A stretch of DNA of 64,000 nt from Ochrobactrum sp. RH2CCR150 (GTDB lineage: Bacteria; Pseudomonadota; Alphaproteobacteria; Rhizobiales; Rhizobiaceae): contig JACGXE010000011.1 of assembly GCA_014138095.1 (NCBI GenBank), positions 62,001-126,000 on the forward strand, written 5' to 3'. The notes under the pieces are model-generated. The model saw only the letters and a program-made list of their open reading frames with translations. It had not been told where the DNA came from and ran no database searches. Both the position numbers and the translations under genes were made by a program. Of this stretch, positions 61,390 to 64,000 are shown one piece after another. The number at the start of each line of letters is the position of its first letter. Position 1 is the stretch's first letter.

Positions 61390-62718
61390 CTAACGCATCT
61401 GCAAAACAATCGGATTGCTGCTTGCCGGATCGGTGTGTTCGCGCAAGGCTTTGACCTCTTCCGTAGTGACAGGTCCGCCGTGATTGCCCCAGGCCGAACG
61501 GACATAGGACAGAACATCGGCGATTTCCTTATCGGATAGTTGCGCCCGATAGGGTGGCATCCGATAAGCGTCCGGAATGCCGTTTGCCACGACACGGCCT
61601 GATCCGTTGAGCGTTACATTGATCTGTGAGGTGTTTTCGGAGGTCAGCGATGACGCCGCGCCAGCGAGCGGCGGAATCCACTGGTTCTGCCCGCGGCCAT
61701 CCGGACCATGGCAGAAGCTGCATTTGGCGGCAAAGGTCTGAGCACCTGGCCGACTGCGGTCGGCGGGTGTCTGAACATATTGCCAGGGCTGACCGTCCCG
61801 CGACGGATCGCCAGGAAGCGACTTGAGATAATGGCTGATCGCCTGCAGGTCCTCGTCAGTCATGAATTGAAGCGAATTGTTGTAGGCCTCGGTCATCGAG
61901 CCGAAAACGACTGCATGTTGATTGCGGCCATTCTTGAGGAACTGGAAGATATCGTCTTCGCTCCAGCGACCGAGACCGGTGTTGTGATCCTGGCGCAGGC
62001 TTGGTGCATACCAGCCGTCGAGCAAAGCGCCCGACAGGAAGACGGCGCTGCTTTCGTCCATGGCCTTCTCATTCATTGTCACACTGCGAGGCGTATGGCA
62101 GGCCCCGCAATGGCCCGCTGCTTGTACGAGATAGGCGCCACGATTCCATTGCTCGTTCTGGTCCGGTTTCTGGACATAGATGCCGGAATCGACGAAGATG
62201 GCGTTCCACAGCGCCAGCGGCCAGCGCATATTCAACGGCCAGTCGATGCCGCTCGCTTTGTTGGGCTGGTTGACAGGCTGCACACTTTGCATGAAGAAGG
62301 CATAAAGCGCCTCGATGTCTTCATCGGTCATCTTTACGTAAGAAGGATAAGGCATAGCCGGGTAGAGGCGATGGCCCGCGGGCGTCACTCCGTGCCGTAC
62401 TGCCCGATCGAAATCGGCCAGCGAATAATTGCCAATCCCCGTTTCCTTGTCAGGCGTAATATTGGTCGCAAAGATCGAACCGAGCGGAGTGCCCATTTCC
62501 AGCCCCCCGGCAAAGGGCTTGCTTTCCGGCGTGCTGTGACAGGCGACGCAGTCAGCCTGACGCGCGACCATTTCGCCACGCGCCACTAGGTCAGGCGTAG
62601 ACGCCGGGCGGGCTACAACCTTGTCGAAGGGTGATGATGGCGTGTGGTTCACGAACCAGATGACCCCGGCAACAATAACAACTGCAATGACGGGAAGAAC
62701 AGTGAGTAATCTTTTCAA
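61390..62718 (-). CDS. Membrane-anchored triheme cytochrome c
   Basis: 442-residue electron-transfer subunit. TTG 62718 has AAGGA 10 nt upstream and gives MKRLLTVLPVIAVVIVAGVI, a membrane anchor (about 5-23); a TTG at 62763 would add 15 non-hydrophobic residues. Three haem sites are present: CVACH (57-61), CGACH (about 205) and CSFCH (about 330). It resembles the cytochrome subunits of alcohol/aldehyde and nicotinate/isoquinoline dehydrogenases and would take electrons from the adjacent molybdenum enzyme to the respiratory chain. Confidence 0.9.
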   Translation of the reverse strand: MKRLLTVLPVIAVVIVAGVIWFVNHTPSSPFDKVVARPASTPDLVARGEMVARQADCVACHSTPESKPFAGGLEMGTPLGSIFATNITPDKETGIGNYSLADFDRAVRHGVTPAGHRLYPAMPYPSYVKMTDEDIEALYAFFMQSVQPVNQPNKASGIDWPLNMRWPLALWNAIFVDSGIYVQKPDQNEQWNRGAYLVQAAGHCGACHTPRSVTMNEKAMDESSAVFLSGALLDGWYAPSLRQDHNTGLGRWSEDDIFQFLKNGRNQHAVVFGSMTEAYNNSLQFMTDEDLQAISHYLKSLPGDPSRDGQPWQYVQTPADRSRPGAQTFAAKCSFCHGPDGRGQNQWIPPLAGAASSLTSENTSQINVTLNGSGRVVANGIPDAYRMPPYRAQLSDKEIADVLSYVRSAWGNHGGPVTTEEVKALREHTDPASSNPIVLQMR

Positions 62719-62834
62719 GGAGGATCCATCCTTCGTAACGTTCCAGTAGGCGTAACCCACCAACGATGGCAGCGGCCGAATATTGCCAGCTGGATGTTCA
62801 GCCCGGCTTCGATCCTGCTGCCAATAACGAGACT

Positions 62835-64000
62835 TCAGCTCTCAAAATTATAATGGGAGAGCGGCATTTTGCGCACGCGCTGACCTGTGAGGGTCGACAC
62901 AGCGTTTGCAACCGCCGGAGGAATTGCCGGCAAACCCGGTTCGCCGATCCCTCCCATTTTTTCTCCGCTTTCCACGATCCACGCGTGTACGCGCGGCATT
63001 CTGTCGGGTGGCAGGATTGGATAGAGATCGTAGTTGCGCGCGACCGGTTGTCCCTTTTCGTAAACCACTTCTTCCAGCAAAACCTGGGAGAGACCGAGCG
63101 TGACCGCCGAGTTGATCTGCGCATCAATGATGGCAGGATTGACGATGCTGCCAGGATCGATCGCTTCCCAGACGTCGTGAACGACGACCTGGCCGGATCG
63201 AATGGAAACTTCGGCGATTGCCGCCGTATGGCTGCCGAACGGTGATGCCATGCCCAGGCCCCTTGCCCGGCGCGAGCCATCCTCCGCTGTAAATGGACCG
63301 CGTTTCCAGCCACCTGACAAATCTGCGGCGGCCTTTAGCAGGGTGGTCAGGCGAGCATTCTCCTTCAATAACTGCAGGCGGAGTTCGTAAGGATCTTTGC
63401 CTCCTTTATCGGCCAACTCATCGAGAAAACACTCATAGAAGAAGTCGTTCATCGAATTGCCGACAGAGCGCCAGTAGGCCAGCATGGTCGGGTTCTCGAC
63501 ATAAAGCTGCGCAATACGCTTGTTAGCGATGGCATAGGATTTGCCGGTGAGACCTTCGACGGCCGTTTCGTCAAGTTTATCTGGATCGTGGCCATTGATG
63601 CCCTCCGATGGCCCCTCGGTGATGCTGATTGCTTCGATTGCGCTCGGCATGCCGTTTTCGTCAAGCGCTCCTCTGAAGCGCACCGCTGCCATTGGACGAA
63701 GCGTATCGCGCAGGAATTCTTCCTCCCGGCTCCAGATCAGCTTGATCGGTCGGCGGGTTTCCCTAGCTAGCTGGATTGCCTGTCGATAGGGACTGCCCGC
63801 CACATAGAGGAAGTGCCGCCCAAAAAAGCCGCCGAGCAACGGACTATGTATATTGATTTTGGCCGGGTCGAGACCTGTGGTCTTGGCTATATCAGCCTGA
63901 AATATTTCAGGCGCCTGGTTCGGCATCCAGACGTCGAGGCTGCCGTCATCATTGAATCGTGCAAGCGCTGATGGCGGCTCCAACTGGGCATGGTTCAGAT
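62835..64000 (-). CDS. Molybdopterin-binding large subunit, isoquinoline 1-oxidoreductase beta (IorB)-like, 5' end beyond window
   Basis: 388 codons are visible up to the right edge; IorB-type proteins are about 730-750 residues. The visible part starts LNHAQLEPPSALA, the usual HA-x-x-EP molybdopterin-contact loop, followed by LLGGFFGRHFLYVAG, the moco-binding AYWRSVGNSMNDFFYECFLDELA and a C-terminal EKMGGIGEPGLPAIPPAVANAV with the active-site Glu. The active-site Glu and the paired triheme cytochrome point to a membrane-linked aldehyde or N-heterocycle hydroxylase; the [2Fe-2S] small subunit should lie outside the window. The frame continues past its first start-like codon, so the gene is cut by the edge. 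Confidence 0.9.
   Translation of the reverse strand, partial: LNHAQLEPPSALARFNDDGSLDVWMPNQAPEIFQADIAKTTGLDPAKINIHSPLLGGFFGRHFLYVAGSPYRQAIQLARETRRPIKLIWSREEEFLRDTLRPMAAVRFRGALDENGMPSAIEAISITEGPSEGINGHDPDKLDETAVEGLTGKSYAIANKRIAQLYVENPTMLAYWRSVGNSMNDFFYECFLDELADKGGKDPYELRLQLLKENARLTTLLKAAADLSGGWKRGPFTAEDGSRRARGLGMASPFGSHTAAIAEVSIRSGQVVVHDVWEAIDPGSIVNPAIIDAQINSAVTLGLSQVLLEEVVYEKGQPVARNYDLYPILPPDRMPRVHAWIVESGEKMGGIGEPGLPAIPPAVANAVSTLTGQRVRKMPLSHYNFES

Noticed and set aside
1-64000. CRISPR arrays, rRNA, tRNA and complete insertion sequences
   Set aside because: No regularly spaced direct repeats, cloverleaf genes or transposase with terminal inverted repeats were seen on reading both strands.

Overview
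The window looks like DNA from an alphaproteobacterium of the order Hyphomicrobiales. The tra genes are of the Ti/pSym type, and the mix of ABC transporters, GntR and LysR regulators and VapBC modules best fits an Ochrobactrum/Brucella-type genome. The genus is an inference. No rRNA, tRNA, CRISPR array or intact insertion sequence was recognised. The left end is a conjugative DNA-processing module, so the replicon is probably a plasmid or contains an integrated conjugative element.

Layout. (1) 1-7.2 kb: traG (cut by the left edge), traD and traC on the minus strand, an oriT core, then a long traA relaxase-helicase on the plus strand. (2) 7.3-8.8 kb: a nucleotidyltransferase-HEPN fusion and a small conserved-looking gene. 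(3) 8.8-21.3 kb: an accessory metabolic island. It holds an SDR, a thiamine-diphosphate enzyme and a class-III aminotransferase in one tight operon, a GntR regulator with a visible palindromic operator, a polyamine-type ABC importer, an alpha-oxoamine synthase, and two paralogous OmpR/PhoB-type regulators with degenerate receiver domains at the two flanks. (4) 21.3-30.1 kb: a VapBC pair whose toxin is frameshifted, a gene-poor decayed stretch with an enolase-superfamily remnant, an MFS carrier and a livFGMHK branched-chain-type ABC operon.

(5) 30.7-46 kb is the most striking part: a fluoride-resistance island. Five fluoride (crcB-motif) riboswitches lie in 8 kb and head the transcription units for (a) enolase, a 43-aa membrane peptide, a CNNM/CorC-like protein and a universal stress protein; (b) an orphan Mla-type ABC ATPase and two phosphoglycerate-mutase-family proteins; (c) a CLC-F fluoride/proton antiporter fused to a DUF190 domain; (d) a pair of MutS-like ATPases; (e) an RppH-like Nudix hydrolase and an MFS protein. 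Four of the five show the same expression platform: the CUCCU(A/G) strand that closes the riboswitch can pair with the downstream Shine-Dalgarno sequence. A separate operon carries two crcB (Fluc) genes flanked by two DUF190 genes, with no recognisable riboswitch. Together the genes would export fluoride and replace or protect its metabolic targets.

(6) 46.1-48.3 kb: a small-gene cluster on the minus strand with tiny membrane proteins, six terminator-like hairpins in 1.4 kb, a duplicated element of about 125 nt and a serine-hydrolase pseudogene. (7) 48.6-64 kb: a DUF746 DNA-binding-type protein; an organosulfur-uptake operon (NitT/TauT ABC transporter, rhodanese, FMN monooxygenase); a LysR regulator divergent from a cupin/CMD/SDR/cytochrome P460/MFS operon; and a molybdenum hydroxylase operon (mocA, xdhC, triheme cytochrome c, IorB-like large subunit) cut by the right edge.
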